Assembly: GCA_046330395.1 (NCBI GenBank)
Contig: JAXLSS010000012.1
Span: forward strand, 26,017-90,016
Length of the DNA stretch: 64,000 nt
DNA from: Ga0077560 sp046330395
GTDB taxonomy: Bacteria > Actinomycetota > Thermoleophilia > Miltoncostaeales > Miltoncostaeaceae
Reading direction: 5' to 3'
In this document: piece by piece, positions 39,304 to 52,492 of the stretch
Numbering within the stretch: the stretch's first letter is position 1
How the letters are laid out: each line of letters starts with the position of its first letter
Notes under the pieces: model-generated
Databases searched by the model: none
What the model was told of the DNA's origin: nothing
What the model saw: only the letters and a program-made list of their open reading frames with translations
Made by a program: the position numbers and the translations under genes

Positions 39304-40049
39304 TCATCGACCGCACCGAAGACGAAAAGTGGCTCGCCAACGCCTACCTGGTGGCCGAGGGCCCCGGCGGGGCGGGCGTGCTGATCGACGGCAACGGGGT
39401 GGTTGAGCCCCTGCTGGACCGTGTCCGCACCGAGGGCATCACCATCACCCACATCCTCCTCACGCACCACCACGAGGACCACGTGCTGAGCAACCAGCGC
39501 TACCGGGAGGTGTTCCCCGGCGTGCCCTTCGTGGGCCACGCCGGCACCCAGGAGGTGCTGGGGGCCGGTTCCCTGGACATCGTGCTGGCGGACGGTGACA
39601 CGGTGCGCAGCGGGTCGCTGGAGTTCCGCGCCCTCGACACGCCCGGGCACTGCCAGGGGCACTTCGCCTACCTGGTGGGCGACGACTGCTTCACGGCGGA
39701 CGTGCTGTTCCACCGCACCCTGGGCGGCCACGCCCGGCCGGGGGGCAACTTCCCGCAGCTGAAGGCCAGCACCATGGACGTGCTGATGAAGCTGCCGCAC
39801 CACGTGCGCGTGCACCCCGGGCACCGGGTGCCCACCACCATCGGCGAGGAGTGGGAGCACAACGGCTTCATCCGGTTGTGGCGGGGCCTCTCGACCGAGG
39901 GCACCGACCGCGTCACCGTGCGCGAGCGCGGCGCCGGCACCCTGCTGGCCAGCACACCGGACTACGACGGCGGCACCAAGAACCTGGTGCGCCTGGACGA
40001 CGGCACCGAGGGCATCTTCTTCGGCTCCTGGATCACGCCGGGAGGGTAG
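39300..40049 (+). CDS. Metallo-beta-lactamase-fold hydrolase (probable S-formylthiol or glyoxalase II-like)
   Basis: 249 residues. Zinc motif HILLTHHHEDHVLSNQ (HxHxDH form), then LDTPGHCQGHFAYL, DVLFHRTLGG and VHPGHRVPTT. ATG overlaps the dehydrogenase stop. In actinobacteria a hydrolase of this fold commonly follows the mycothiol-dependent formaldehyde dehydrogenase and is thought to release formate from S-formylmycothiol; that role is inferred here from pairing alone. Confidence 0.87.
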   Translation: MIIDRTEDEKWLANAYLVAEGPGGAGVLIDGNGVVEPLLDRVRTEGITITHILLTHHHEDHVLSNQRYREVFPGVPFVGHAGTQEVLGAGSLDIVLADGDTVRSGSLEFRALDTPGHCQGHFAYLVGDDCFTADVLFHRTLGGHARPGGNFPQLKASTMDVLMKLPHHVRVHPGHRVPTTIGEEWEHNGFIRLWRGLSTEGTDRVTVRERGAGTLLASTPDYDGGTKNLVRLDDGTEGIFFGSWITPGG

Positions 40050-40059
40050 GCCCACCGGC

Positions 40060-40086
40060 GGGGGTCGCCGTTCAGCAGCGACCCCC
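40060..40086. terminator. Bidirectional terminator between convergent genes
   Basis: GGGGGTCGC (40060-40068) and GCGACCCCC (40078-40086) form a perfect 9-bp stem with a 9-nt loop. The loop contains the stop codon of the minus-strand serine hydrolase. Confidence 0.7.
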
Positions 40087-41172
40087 GTGGCCCAGCCGGG
40101 CCAGCGCGGCACGCGCCACGTCGGCGATGAACGTGTCCCCCGCCGCATCGCCCACGCCTGCGGCGCTCCAGGTCATGGCGGCCACCACCACCGGCCCGCC
40201 CGCGGTGTAGATCACGCCCACGTCGGCCTTGACGTCGGTGTTGTAGCCGGTCTTGTGCGCCACCGGAGTGCCGGCGGGGACCCCGGCGACCAGCTTCCCG
40301 GTGTCGTGCACCTCCAGGAACCGGCGCATCAGGCGGTCGCGGGCGGCGATGGGCCCGATCCCCACGCGGTGCAGGGCCCCACCGCCCAGGGCCGCACGGT
40401 GCACCAGCACGAACATCAGCGCCAGCTCGGCGGGGGTGCCGATGAAGTTGGTGTACAGGGCGGGCTGCGAGGTGGCCGTGACCGGGATGGGTCGCGACCG
40501 CTCAGTGGCGGTGTCGTCGATGATGTACGGCCGCCGCACCAGCGCGGTGGGCAGGCCGATGTCCCGCAGCGTCTGTGTGACCGACGCCGCTCCGGCCACC
40601 CCGTCGCCGCCGCCCTGCCGGGCCAGCACGTCGTTGGCGGCGCGGTCGTCGGAATCCAGGATCATGCGGTCCAGGACCCCGTCGTCGGCATCGCGGGGCC
40701 TCCGGACGGCGTCCAGCAGGATGCCCGCCTTCAGCACGCTGGCCGTGGGGAACGGGGCGCCCGCGTTGACGGCGGCTCCGCAGCCGGTGCGCAGGTGCTG
40801 GGCGTACACCCCCACCGTGAACGGCGCACGGCCCGCCATGGCCTCCAGGTCGCCCTGCAGGCGGCGGTCCAGGCGCCCGCGCGTGGTGCCCAGGATTGCG
40901 GCGTTGCGCGGCAGCACCCACACCACCCGCGCCGCCGAGGCGCGGCGGCCGCCGTCGCCCATGGCCACCAGCCGCACGCTCCAGCGCCCCACCGGCAGGG
41001 GCACCGTCACGCGCCGCGGCCCGGGCCGCACGCGCAGCGCCCGACGCACGCGCCCGTCGGTGAGGATGAGCAGGCGCCGGGTGCGGGGCCCGATGCGTGC
41101 GCCCGCCCGGCCGTACACCACATCCGGGGCGATCAGCGCGGGCGGCGGAGGGGGAAGCGCGTGTGCCGCCAC
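40072..41172 (-). CDS. Class A beta-lactamase-like serine hydrolase
   Basis: 366 residues. The C-terminal part (about 110-366) has FPTASVLKAG (SxxK nucleophile and Lys), ILDSDDRAANDVL at the SDN position (here SDD) and PVAHKTGYNTDVKADVG (KTG). The N-terminal about 90 residues are Arg-rich beta strands that look like an Ig-type domain. No convincing signal peptide at this start. It may be a beta-lactamase or a peptidoglycan-related hydrolase. The SDN-to-SDD change argues against simple resistance enzymes. Hairpin terminator at its end. Confidence 0.82.
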   Translation of the reverse strand: MAAHALPPPPPALIAPDVVYGRAGARIGPRTRRLLILTDGRVRRALRVRPGPRRVTVPLPVGRWSVRLVAMGDGGRRASAARVVWVLPRNAAILGTTRGRLDRRLQGDLEAMAGRAPFTVGVYAQHLRTGCGAAVNAGAPFPTASVLKAGILLDAVRRPRDADDGVLDRMILDSDDRAANDVLARQGGGDGVAGAASVTQTLRDIGLPTALVRRPYIIDDTATERSRPIPVTATSQPALYTNFIGTPAELALMFVLVHRAALGGGALHRVGIGPIAARDRLMRRFLEVHDTGKLVAGVPAGTPVAHKTGYNTDVKADVGVIYTAGGPVVVAAMTWSAAGVGDAAGDTFIADVARAALARLGHGGRC

Positions 41173-41211
41173 CCCGCAACGGTACCAACCGGCCGCGGGG
41201 GCCCGGGACGG

Positions 41212-46731
<5,520 letters not shown>

Positions 46732-46778
46732 CGATTTGACGCTAAACCCAGTCACGCCGGTGATGCTACGGGGCAGTG

Positions 46779-46792
46779 GCCACCATGGTGGC
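46779..46792. promoter_or_regulatory. Perfect 14-bp palindrome between divergent carboxylase and KAS III genes
   Basis: GCCACCATGGTGGC is exactly self-complementary, with AGTGGC and GCCACT as a wider imperfect repeat around it (46775-46801). It lies in the 138-bp divergent promoter region, so one regulator could control both lipid genes. The protein that binds it is unknown. Confidence 0.5.
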
Positions 46793-46869
46793 GATTGCCA
46801 CTATCCACCCGAACGTGGCCCGAAGTAACGTCAGCGCACAAGCACAGAACCACCGCATGGAGCGCCACT

Positions 46870-48843
46870 GTGACCAAACCGTTCGCCATCAACCAACACG
46901 GCCGCATGGTGTTCCCCAGCAACTTCCATCCCGAGCTGGACTTCAGCTGCATGGAGAGCGAGGAGCAGCTGGCGGCGGTGGTGCGCCGGGATTTCGAGGC
47001 GAAGGCCCCCACCGGCACGGACATCCTGGAGAAGGTCAACGCGGGCACGTACGCCTCGCGCTACGAGCTGCTGCGCGACGTGGCCCTCAACCTCTTCTGG
47101 GCCAACCGGTACGTGCTGACCATGTACGAGAAGCGGCCCACGCGCTGGCGCGACGTGCCGCGGCACCGTGACGATCTCTTCCTGCCCGACCTGCGCCCGT
47201 GGAAGGACGGCGAGGACAAGGTGGCCGCGGTGGGACGGGCATACGACGCCCTGCCGGCCACCTGGGACGCCGAGGCCGAGCAGCGCATCTACGACCTTCT
47301 GTACCACGTGTACCGGTACAAGCTGCACCACGCGACGGAGCTGTCGCCCATCAAGCAGACGGTGGCCGAGTTCATCGACACCCCCGAGCTGCTCACCTAC
47401 TGCCTGCCGGACTACAACCCCGACTTCCCCATGTTCACCGAGCAGCAGATCCTGAACTGCTCGGAGGCGCAGCCGGAGCTCGAGGCGCTGATGCGCATGG
47501 CGATGGTGCAGCACAACCAGTACCCGTGGGACCGGGACACCATCCGCCTGGCGCACGCGTCCGAGATCGGTGGTGACGAGTTCGTGGTGCTGCTGGTGCC
47601 GCGCTCCCGTGAGGTGCGTGAGTTCATCCACCGGTGCCGCACGGGACGCAGCATCGCCGGTGCGCCCGACCTGCGGCATTTCTCGCGCAAGGTGGAGGCC
47701 GTGCAGCCGGCCCGCCCCATCCCGCCCCAGAACGTCACCACCGAATGCGCGGTGCAGGCACGCATCGAGTCGCTGGCGGTGTACAAGGGCGAGCACCTGT
47801 GCCGCAACGAGGACCTCATCCGCAACGCGGCCTACAGCTGGTCGCCCATGACGGCGGACGAGATCACCGAGAAGACCGGCATCGAGTCGCGCATCTACAC
47901 CGAGCACTCGCTGGAGGAGATGGCCCTGCGGGCGGCGCGCTCGGCTCTGCACGCCGCGGGGCGCGACCCCTCGGAGATCGCCAACGTGCTGTTCTGCTCG
48001 TGCACCAGCACGCGCCTGATCCCCTCGGTGGCCACCTGGCTCTCCGGCGAGCTCGGCATCTTCCAGACCATGGGGTCGTTCGACGTGGTGGCCGCCTGCG
48101 CCGGCTTCCCCTACGGCATCGCCGACGCGGTGCGGATCATGCAGCACACCCACGCCCCCGTGCTGCTGGTGTGCGGCGAGAAGTTCTCCGACAAGATCGG
48201 CAACGTCCGCCCGTCGCGGATGATCTTCGGCGACGGCGCCGCGGCCATGGTGCTGGCCCCCACCCTCGACGGCGAGCCCGGTGACGTCGAGTTCCTGCAG
48301 ACGTACGCCAGCGGCCCCACCAGCCAGGTCAACTCGATCATCTGGCCGAACGCGGAGTTCGACAACGACATCACCGTGTGGGGCCCCGAGGTGAAGGCCC
48401 TGGTGGCGCGGTACCTCACCCAGATGATGGGCGAGCTGAAGTCACTGCCCACCCCCGGCGGTGAGGGGGCGCTGCTGGACAGCATCGACCTCATCGTGCC
48501 GCACCAGGCCAACCGGACGATGGTGACCGACCTGGCGGTGGAGGCCGGTATGGACGCCGAGCGCCTGTACTTCGACATCGACCGCGTGGGCAACGTGTCG
48601 GCGGCCAGCATCCCGATCGCCATCCACGACGCCGTGGAGGACGGGGTCATCACCGACCGCACCAGGGTGTTCGCCCCCGGCTTCGGGGCGGGTGCGGTGG
48701 CGGGCTACGCGGTGGTCCACATCGACCCCGCGGTGGTCGTGTTGGAGGGTCAGGACAGCACGGAACACCCTGCAAGGACGCCGGAGGATCGGGCCCCGAT
48801 CCCGGACACCAGCCTGCAGGCGGTAAAGGAAGCCTTCGGCTGA
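46870..48843 (+). CDS. KAS III-like ketoacyl synthase with a 300-residue N-terminal extension
   Basis: 657 residues, about twice normal KAS III. The C-terminal half (about 310-625) is FabH-like: catalytic Cys410 in FDVVAACAGFPYG, His545 in LIVPHQANRTM, Asn575 in VGNVSAASIPIA. The N-terminal 300 residues (HPELDFSCMESEEQLAAVV, ELLRDVALNLFWANRYVL, LTYCLPDYNPDFPMFT) match nothing I recognise; they are rich in Trp, Tyr and acidic residues and look like a folded domain. FabH condenses acyl-CoA with malonyl-ACP. The divergent single-chain carboxylase would supply malonyl-CoA. GTG start has GGAG 6 nt upstream. Confidence 0.85.
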   Translation: MTKPFAINQHGRMVFPSNFHPELDFSCMESEEQLAAVVRRDFEAKAPTGTDILEKVNAGTYASRYELLRDVALNLFWANRYVLTMYEKRPTRWRDVPRHRDDLFLPDLRPWKDGEDKVAAVGRAYDALPATWDAEAEQRIYDLLYHVYRYKLHHATELSPIKQTVAEFIDTPELLTYCLPDYNPDFPMFTEQQILNCSEAQPELEALMRMAMVQHNQYPWDRDTIRLAHASEIGGDEFVVLLVPRSREVREFIHRCRTGRSIAGAPDLRHFSRKVEAVQPARPIPPQNVTTECAVQARIESLAVYKGEHLCRNEDLIRNAAYSWSPMTADEITEKTGIESRIYTEHSLEEMALRAARSALHAAGRDPSEIANVLFCSCTSTRLIPSVATWLSGELGIFQTMGSFDVVAACAGFPYGIADAVRIMQHTHAPVLLVCGEKFSDKIGNVRPSRMIFGDGAAAMVLAPTLDGEPGDVEFLQTYASGPTSQVNSIIWPNAEFDNDITVWGPEVKALVARYLTQMMGELKSLPTPGGEGALLDSIDLIVPHQANRTMVTDLAVEAGMDAERLYFDIDRVGNVSAASIPIAIHDAVEDGVITDRTRVFAPGFGAGAVAGYAVVHIDPAVVVLEGQDSTEHPARTPEDRAPIPDTSLQAVKEAFG

Positions 48844-48863
48844 GCCTGCCTGTCTGAGCACCC

Positions 48864-48884
48864 GGATCCGCCGTAGGCGGATCC
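48864..48884 (+). terminator. Terminator hairpin after the KAS III gene
   Basis: GGATCCGCC (48864-48872) and GGCGGATCC (48876-48884) form a perfect 9-bp stem with a 3-nt loop, 21 nt after the stop. It touches the first base of the long outer stem of the structured region that follows. Confidence 0.65.
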
Positions 48885-49139
48885 CACGCCTCATGTCGAA
48901 GTCTCCGCACACCAGGGCTTCTCACAGGGTTGCCCTCTGACGCGAACGCTGCGTATGGCGGGTTCGGATCGCGGTCCCTTACCACAGCGCCCTTGCGGGC
49001 TGCGCGGACCTGAGTCGAACCTCCCCGTCCGTGGGTCGGGGGGACTCACACCCTGCACCGTCCCCAATTTGGGGCGCAGCCGCGTCCCGTGAGGCGGAGA
49101 CTTCGACATGGGGCGTGGACCCGCGTCATTCGCGGGTCC
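48884..49139 (+). ncRNA. Candidate structured non-coding RNA (rod-like, unassigned family)
   Basis: No protein gene fits this interval. Bases 48884-48908 pair with 49094-49118 over 25 positions, including 17 perfect ones (CATGTCGAAGTCTCCGC and its complement). Further nested pairs follow inward: CTCACAGGG with CCCGTGAG, GACGCG (48939-48944) with CGCGTC (49081-49086), GCTGCG (48948-48953) with CGCAGC (49075-49080), and a hairpin TGAGTC...GACTCA with an inner CTCCCCG/CGGGGGG stem near 49010-49048. Two of the pairs are U.G on the plus strand and would be A.C on the minus strand, favouring plus-strand transcription. A 9-bp hairpin (49117-49139) could terminate it. The rod with bulges recalls 6S/Ms1-type RNAs; a MITE-like inverted-repeat element is the main alternative. 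Confidence 0.5.
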
Positions 49140-49146
49140 GCTCGTT

Positions 49147-49221
49147 GAGGCTGCCGAGTGGGCAGCGCCCCAACAAAGCTGCGGACGGCCCGGCCGGCGG
49201 ACGGTGTCCCCCGGCAGCCTC
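49147..49221. terminator. Inverted repeat downstream of the XRE gene
   Basis: GAGGCTGCCG (49147-49156) and CGGCAGCCTC (49212-49221) are perfect complements 55 nt apart, with further GC-rich pairing between. It directly follows the minus-strand XRE regulator stop and may end that transcript, or be a further domain of the adjacent RNA. Confidence 0.4.
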
Positions 49222-49590
49222 CTACGCTTTGAAGCTGCGGAGGACCGCGAGCAGCGCCTCGCGCTGGGCGTCCGTCAACGAGGGATCGTTCCGGATCGCA
49301 TCCTCGGCGTTGGCCTTCGGCGCTCCCGTATCCGTCCCGTCCGCCGGGACGTCGTCGCGCAGCCCCGCCTGGGCCAGCATGGTCTCCGCCGGCACGCCAA
49401 GCGCCCGTGCGATCTGGGTGACCGCCCGCACCGAGGGGTGGTGCAGTCCCCGCTCCAGCTGGCTGATGTAGGCGTTGGACAGGTCGCTCAACGCCGCAAG
49501 CTCGCGCAGCGAGAGCTTCGCGAGCTTGCGTTGGCTGTGGATGAAGCGGCCGAGGGCTTCGACCTGGCCGCTCCACGGGTCCTGCGTCAC
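49222..49590 (-). CDS. XRE-family regulator, probably of the phasin gene
   Basis: 122 residues. N-terminal helix-turn-helix (about 10-70: RFIHSQRKLAKLSLRELAALSDLSNAYISQLERGLHHPS), then an Asp/Ala-rich linker and a short C-terminal helix (LTDAQREALLAVLRSF). It lies 9 nt downstream of the phasin gene on the same transcript, whose promoter holds an 8-2-8 palindrome. PHA granule regulators of this kind often sense free granule surface and repress phasin; that model is inferred here from position. Confidence 0.85.
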   Translation of the reverse strand: MTQDPWSGQVEALGRFIHSQRKLAKLSLRELAALSDLSNAYISQLERGLHHPSVRAVTQIARALGVPAETMLAQAGLRDDVPADGTDTGAPKANAEDAIRNDPSLTDAQREALLAVLRSFKA

Positions 49591-49599
49591 GCTGTGGCC

Positions 49600-49905
49600 T
49601 TACTTGGCGAGGGGGGCCTCGACCGGGGTCGTCTTGATGAGACCCGCGGTGGCCTTGAGGATGTCCGCCGCGAACTCGCGCTGGGCACCCAGGATCTGCT
49701 CCGCGAAGTCGAAGCTGTTCTTCACCAGCTCCTGCGCGGTGGGCAGCCCCGAGAGCACCGGCACGGCCGGACGCTCCGGAACGGCGTTGTCGACGGCCTT
49801 CGCCCAGTTCTCCACGGCCTCGATCGCGGCGCTCTGGCTCTGCCGGAGGGCGCTGAGGGTGCGCTCCTGGGCGGCGATGGCGTACTCAAGGGTGCTGGAA
49901 GGCAT
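49600..49905 (-). CDS. Phasin-like PHA granule protein
   Basis: 101 residues, almost wholly amphipathic helix: ALRQSQSAAIEAVENWAKAVDNAVP, AQELVKNSFDFAEQILGAQREFAADILKATAGL. This matches small actinobacterial phasins that coat PHA granules. AAGGAG lies 9-10 nt before the ATG. It is preceded by its own strong promoter and operator and followed by the XRE regulator gene. Confidence 0.87.
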   Translation of the reverse strand: MPSSTLEYAIAAQERTLSALRQSQSAAIEAVENWAKAVDNAVPERPAVPVLSGLPTAQELVKNSFDFAEQILGAQREFAADILKATAGLIKTTPVEAPLAK

Positions 49906-49948
49906 GTGTCTGGACTCCTTGGGAGTGTTCTATCCGTAACCCGTGCTC

Positions 49949-49978
49949 ACTATAGTACGCACTTGCGTACTGTGTCAA
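49949..49978 (-). promoter_or_regulatory. Phasin promoter with overlapping 8-2-8 palindromic operator
   Basis: On the minus strand TTGACA (49978-49973), an 18-nt spacer and TATAGT (49954-49949) form the best sigma-70 type promoter in the window. The spacer is filled by AGTACGCA-CT-TGCGTACT (49954-49971), a perfect inverted repeat that would block polymerase when bound. The adjacent XRE protein is the obvious candidate repressor. Confidence 0.8.
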
Positions 49979-49997
49979 ACCTCGCCGCGCTCCCCAT

Positions 49998-51710
49998 TCA
50001 GTCGGCCAGGACGTAGTGCCCCGGCGCCGGCTCCAGCGGCGGGTACTTGGGCCCGCCCATCGGCGGCGGCGCGGTCTGCTCCCCCGCGCGGTGCGACAGC
50101 CACTCGGCCCAGTGCGGCCACCATGACCCGTCCTCCTTCACCGACTGCGCCATCCACTCCTTGGGGTCGGGCGGGTGCACCTCACCCATGCGGTGCCAGC
50201 CCTTGGGGCTGGGCGGGTTGACGATGCCCGCGATGTGGCCGGAGGAGCTCAGCACGAACTCCACGGTGGCGTTGGGCAGCACCTGCGTGCTGATGTAGCT
50301 GCCCTCCCAGAGGGCGATGTGGTCCTCCTGGGCGGCCAGGATGTACACGTCGTTGGTGACCTTGGTCAGGTCCAGCTTCGTGCCCGCCAGCTCCATCTTG
50401 CCCTGGCTGAGCTCGTTGTTGAGGTAGCAGGAGCGCAGGTAGAAGCCGTGCATGTTGGCCGGCATCCGGGTGCTGTCGCCGTTCCAGGACAGGATGTCGA
50501 AGGCGGCGGGTTCCTGGCCCATGAGCCAGTTGTTCACCACGTAGCCCCACACCAGATCGTTGGAGCGCATGAACGTGAAGATCCCCATCATCTCGGAGGC
50601 CTCCAGGTACCCGCGCTCGTTCATGCGCCGCTCCAGGCGCTCCACCGACTCACGGTCGGTGAAGGCGCCCAGCCGGCCCGGCTTGCTGAAGTCCACGAGG
50701 GTGTTGAGCAGGGTCACGCAGTTGACCCGGTCATCGCCCTTGGCGGCCAGGTAGGCCAGCAGCGCCGCGGTGAGCGTGCCACCAAGGCACAGGCCCACGA
50801 TGTTCACCTTGGGCTGGCCGGTGATGTCCCGCACCACGTCCATGGCGTCGATGGGGCCGTGCAGCAGATAGTCGTCCAGCCGAACGTCGCGGTCGGCGGC
50901 CGTGGGGTTGCGGTAGCTGATGGTGAACACGGTGTGCCCGTGGCTCACCGCCCACTCCACGAAGCTGCGCCCCGGTGACAGGTCCATGATGTAGTACTTG
51001 TTGATCCACGGCGGGCTCAGCAGCAGCGGGATCTCGTGCACCGTCTCGGTGGTGGGCGAGTACTGGATGAGCTCCATCAGGTGGTTGCGGTACACCACCT
51101 GACCGGGCGTCACGGCCAGGTCCTTCCCCACCGTGAAGGCGTTCTCGGGCACCTGGCGCGGCAGGCCGCCGTTGTGCTCCAGGTCCTCCAGGAAGTTGCG
51201 GATGCCCTGCACCACGCTGGCGCCGCCGGAGTCGATGGCCTTCTTGGTGGCGGTGGGGTTGGTGAGCAGGTTGTTGGTGGGCGCCAGCGCGTCCATGACC
51301 GCGTCGGCCAGGAAACCCATGCGGGCGTCCGTGACGTCATCCACCTTCGCGCCGTCCAGCACGTCCTGCACCATGCGGCCCGACAGCAGGTAGCCCTGCA
51401 TGAGGGCGAACAGGGCCGGGTTGTCCTCCCACGCCGGGTCGGCGAACCGGCGGTCGCGCCGGGACGGGGACATCGGCCCCTCGGCGGCCGGGTCGCCGGC
51501 CATGCGCGCCATGGCCGCGCCCGTGGCCTCGGCCATGCCCTCCCAGAAGCGCAGGCCCGCGTGGATCATGGCCTGGGGGTTCTGCATGGCCGCGTTGGCC
51601 GTGCGCATCCAGGCCTCACCGAACCCCAGCGGGTCGAGCACCTCCGCGGCGTCCCGCGGGGCGTCCTCGTGCAGCCCGTGGCCGGTGGGTGTGGGGTCGT
51701 CTGCGGTCAC
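49998..51710 (-). CDS. phaC: Class I-type PHA synthase (PhaC)
   Basis: 570 residues from a GTG overlapping the previous stop. Class I size. Conserved blocks: PWINKYYIMDLSPGRSFVEWAVSHGHTVF, the lipase-like box VNIVGLCLGGTLTAALL with nucleophile Cys, NTLVDFSKPG, LNNELSQGKMEL, then SSSGHIAGIVNPP with the catalytic His. Polymerises 3-hydroxyacyl-CoA on the granule surface. It is the last gene of a seven-gene run from 56391 and is separate from the class III-type synthase in the same operon. Confidence 0.92.
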   Translation of the reverse strand: MTADDPTPTGHGLHEDAPRDAAEVLDPLGFGEAWMRTANAAMQNPQAMIHAGLRFWEGMAEATGAAMARMAGDPAAEGPMSPSRRDRRFADPAWEDNPALFALMQGYLLSGRMVQDVLDGAKVDDVTDARMGFLADAVMDALAPTNNLLTNPTATKKAIDSGGASVVQGIRNFLEDLEHNGGLPRQVPENAFTVGKDLAVTPGQVVYRNHLMELIQYSPTTETVHEIPLLLSPPWINKYYIMDLSPGRSFVEWAVSHGHTVFTISYRNPTAADRDVRLDDYLLHGPIDAMDVVRDITGQPKVNIVGLCLGGTLTAALLAYLAAKGDDRVNCVTLLNTLVDFSKPGRLGAFTDRESVERLERRMNERGYLEASEMMGIFTFMRSNDLVWGYVVNNWLMGQEPAAFDILSWNGDSTRMPANMHGFYLRSCYLNNELSQGKMELAGTKLDLTKVTNDVYILAAQEDHIALWEGSYISTQVLPNATVEFVLSSSGHIAGIVNPPSPKGWHRMGEVHPPDPKEWMAQSVKEDGSWWPHWAEWLSHRAGEQTAPPPMGGPKYPPLEPAPGHYVLAD

Positions 51711-52467
51711 CGCGAGCTCCGTTTCGTGAGTGTCATGGATCGGGACGGCCGGACGCACAGGTTGAGCCCGCCGTCCAGCGAATACACCTGCCCCGTGATG
51801 TCCCCCGCCTGGGGCGAGGCCAGCAGCATGGCCAGGCGCGTCACCTCGGCGGCGCGGCTGAGGCGCCGCAGCGACCCGTCGGTGGTGGCCACCGCGTCCT
51901 CCAGCGGCTCGAGGGGCCACTGCTCCCCGGGCGTGATGCAGTTGACGGTGACCCCGCGCCCGGCCACCTCCTCGGCCAGCCGGGCGGTGAGGTCGAACTG
52001 CACGGCGCTCACCGCGTCACTGTGGCGCGGGTCATCCGGACCCGCCGGGCTGATGCCGATGATGCGGCCGTGCCGCTGGGCCAGCATGTGCGGCAGGGCG
52101 GCGCGCGCCATGGCGAACGCGCCCTCCACGTTGGTGCGCACCGCGCGCTCCACGCCTCCGACCCCGGCTCCATCATCGGGTCGATGGTGAGGCAGGCGCC
52201 GTTCACCAGGATGTCGAGGCGTCCATGCCGGTCGATGGCCTCCACCACCACCCGCTCGCAGTCGAGCGGGTCGGCGATGCTGCCCTGGTGCACGCTGACC
52301 CCGCGGGCACCGTTGCGCTCGATGAACGCCTCGGCGGCCGTCCAGCTGCGTGAGTACCCCACCGCGACGCGGGCGCCGCGGTCCAGCAGGGCTTCGGCGA
52401 TGACGCGTCCGATGCCGCGGACACCGCCGGTGATCAGTGCTACCTGTCCAGACAACTCCGAGACCAT
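51707..52467 (-). pseudogene. Frameshifted, catalytically degenerate short-chain dehydrogenase at the phaB position
   Basis: The N-terminal part (52467 to about 52154) reads SELSGQVALITGGVRGIGRVIAEALLDRG and HGRLDILVNGACLTIDPMMEPGSEA; the rest (VERAVRTNVEGAFAMARAALPHML onward) is in another frame from 52153. One missing base near 52154-52158 joins them. In the second part the SDR YxxxK motif aligns to Ser and Ser (SDAVSAVQFDLTARLAEEV), and NNAG is NGAC. Both the frame and the active site are thus broken, so it is unlikely to be a working acetoacetyl-CoA reductase. The cofactor-binding start and terminal SLDGGL remain. Stop overlaps the phaC GTG. Confidence 0.8.
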
Positions 52468-52492
52468 GACGCCTCGCTTTCGTCCCGGCGGG

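Noticed and set aside
40072..41172. Antibiotic-resistance beta-lactamase
   Set aside because: The SDN motif is SDD, there is no clear signal peptide, and an Arg-rich Ig-like domain precedes the fold, so I call only a serine hydrolase of that superfamily.
48884..49139. Retron msr/msd RNA, tmRNA, RNase P RNA or SRP RNA
   Set aside because: No reverse transcriptase gene is nearby, no tag-peptide frame or tRNA-like end is visible, and I could not find the conserved RNase P or SRP core sequences on either strand.
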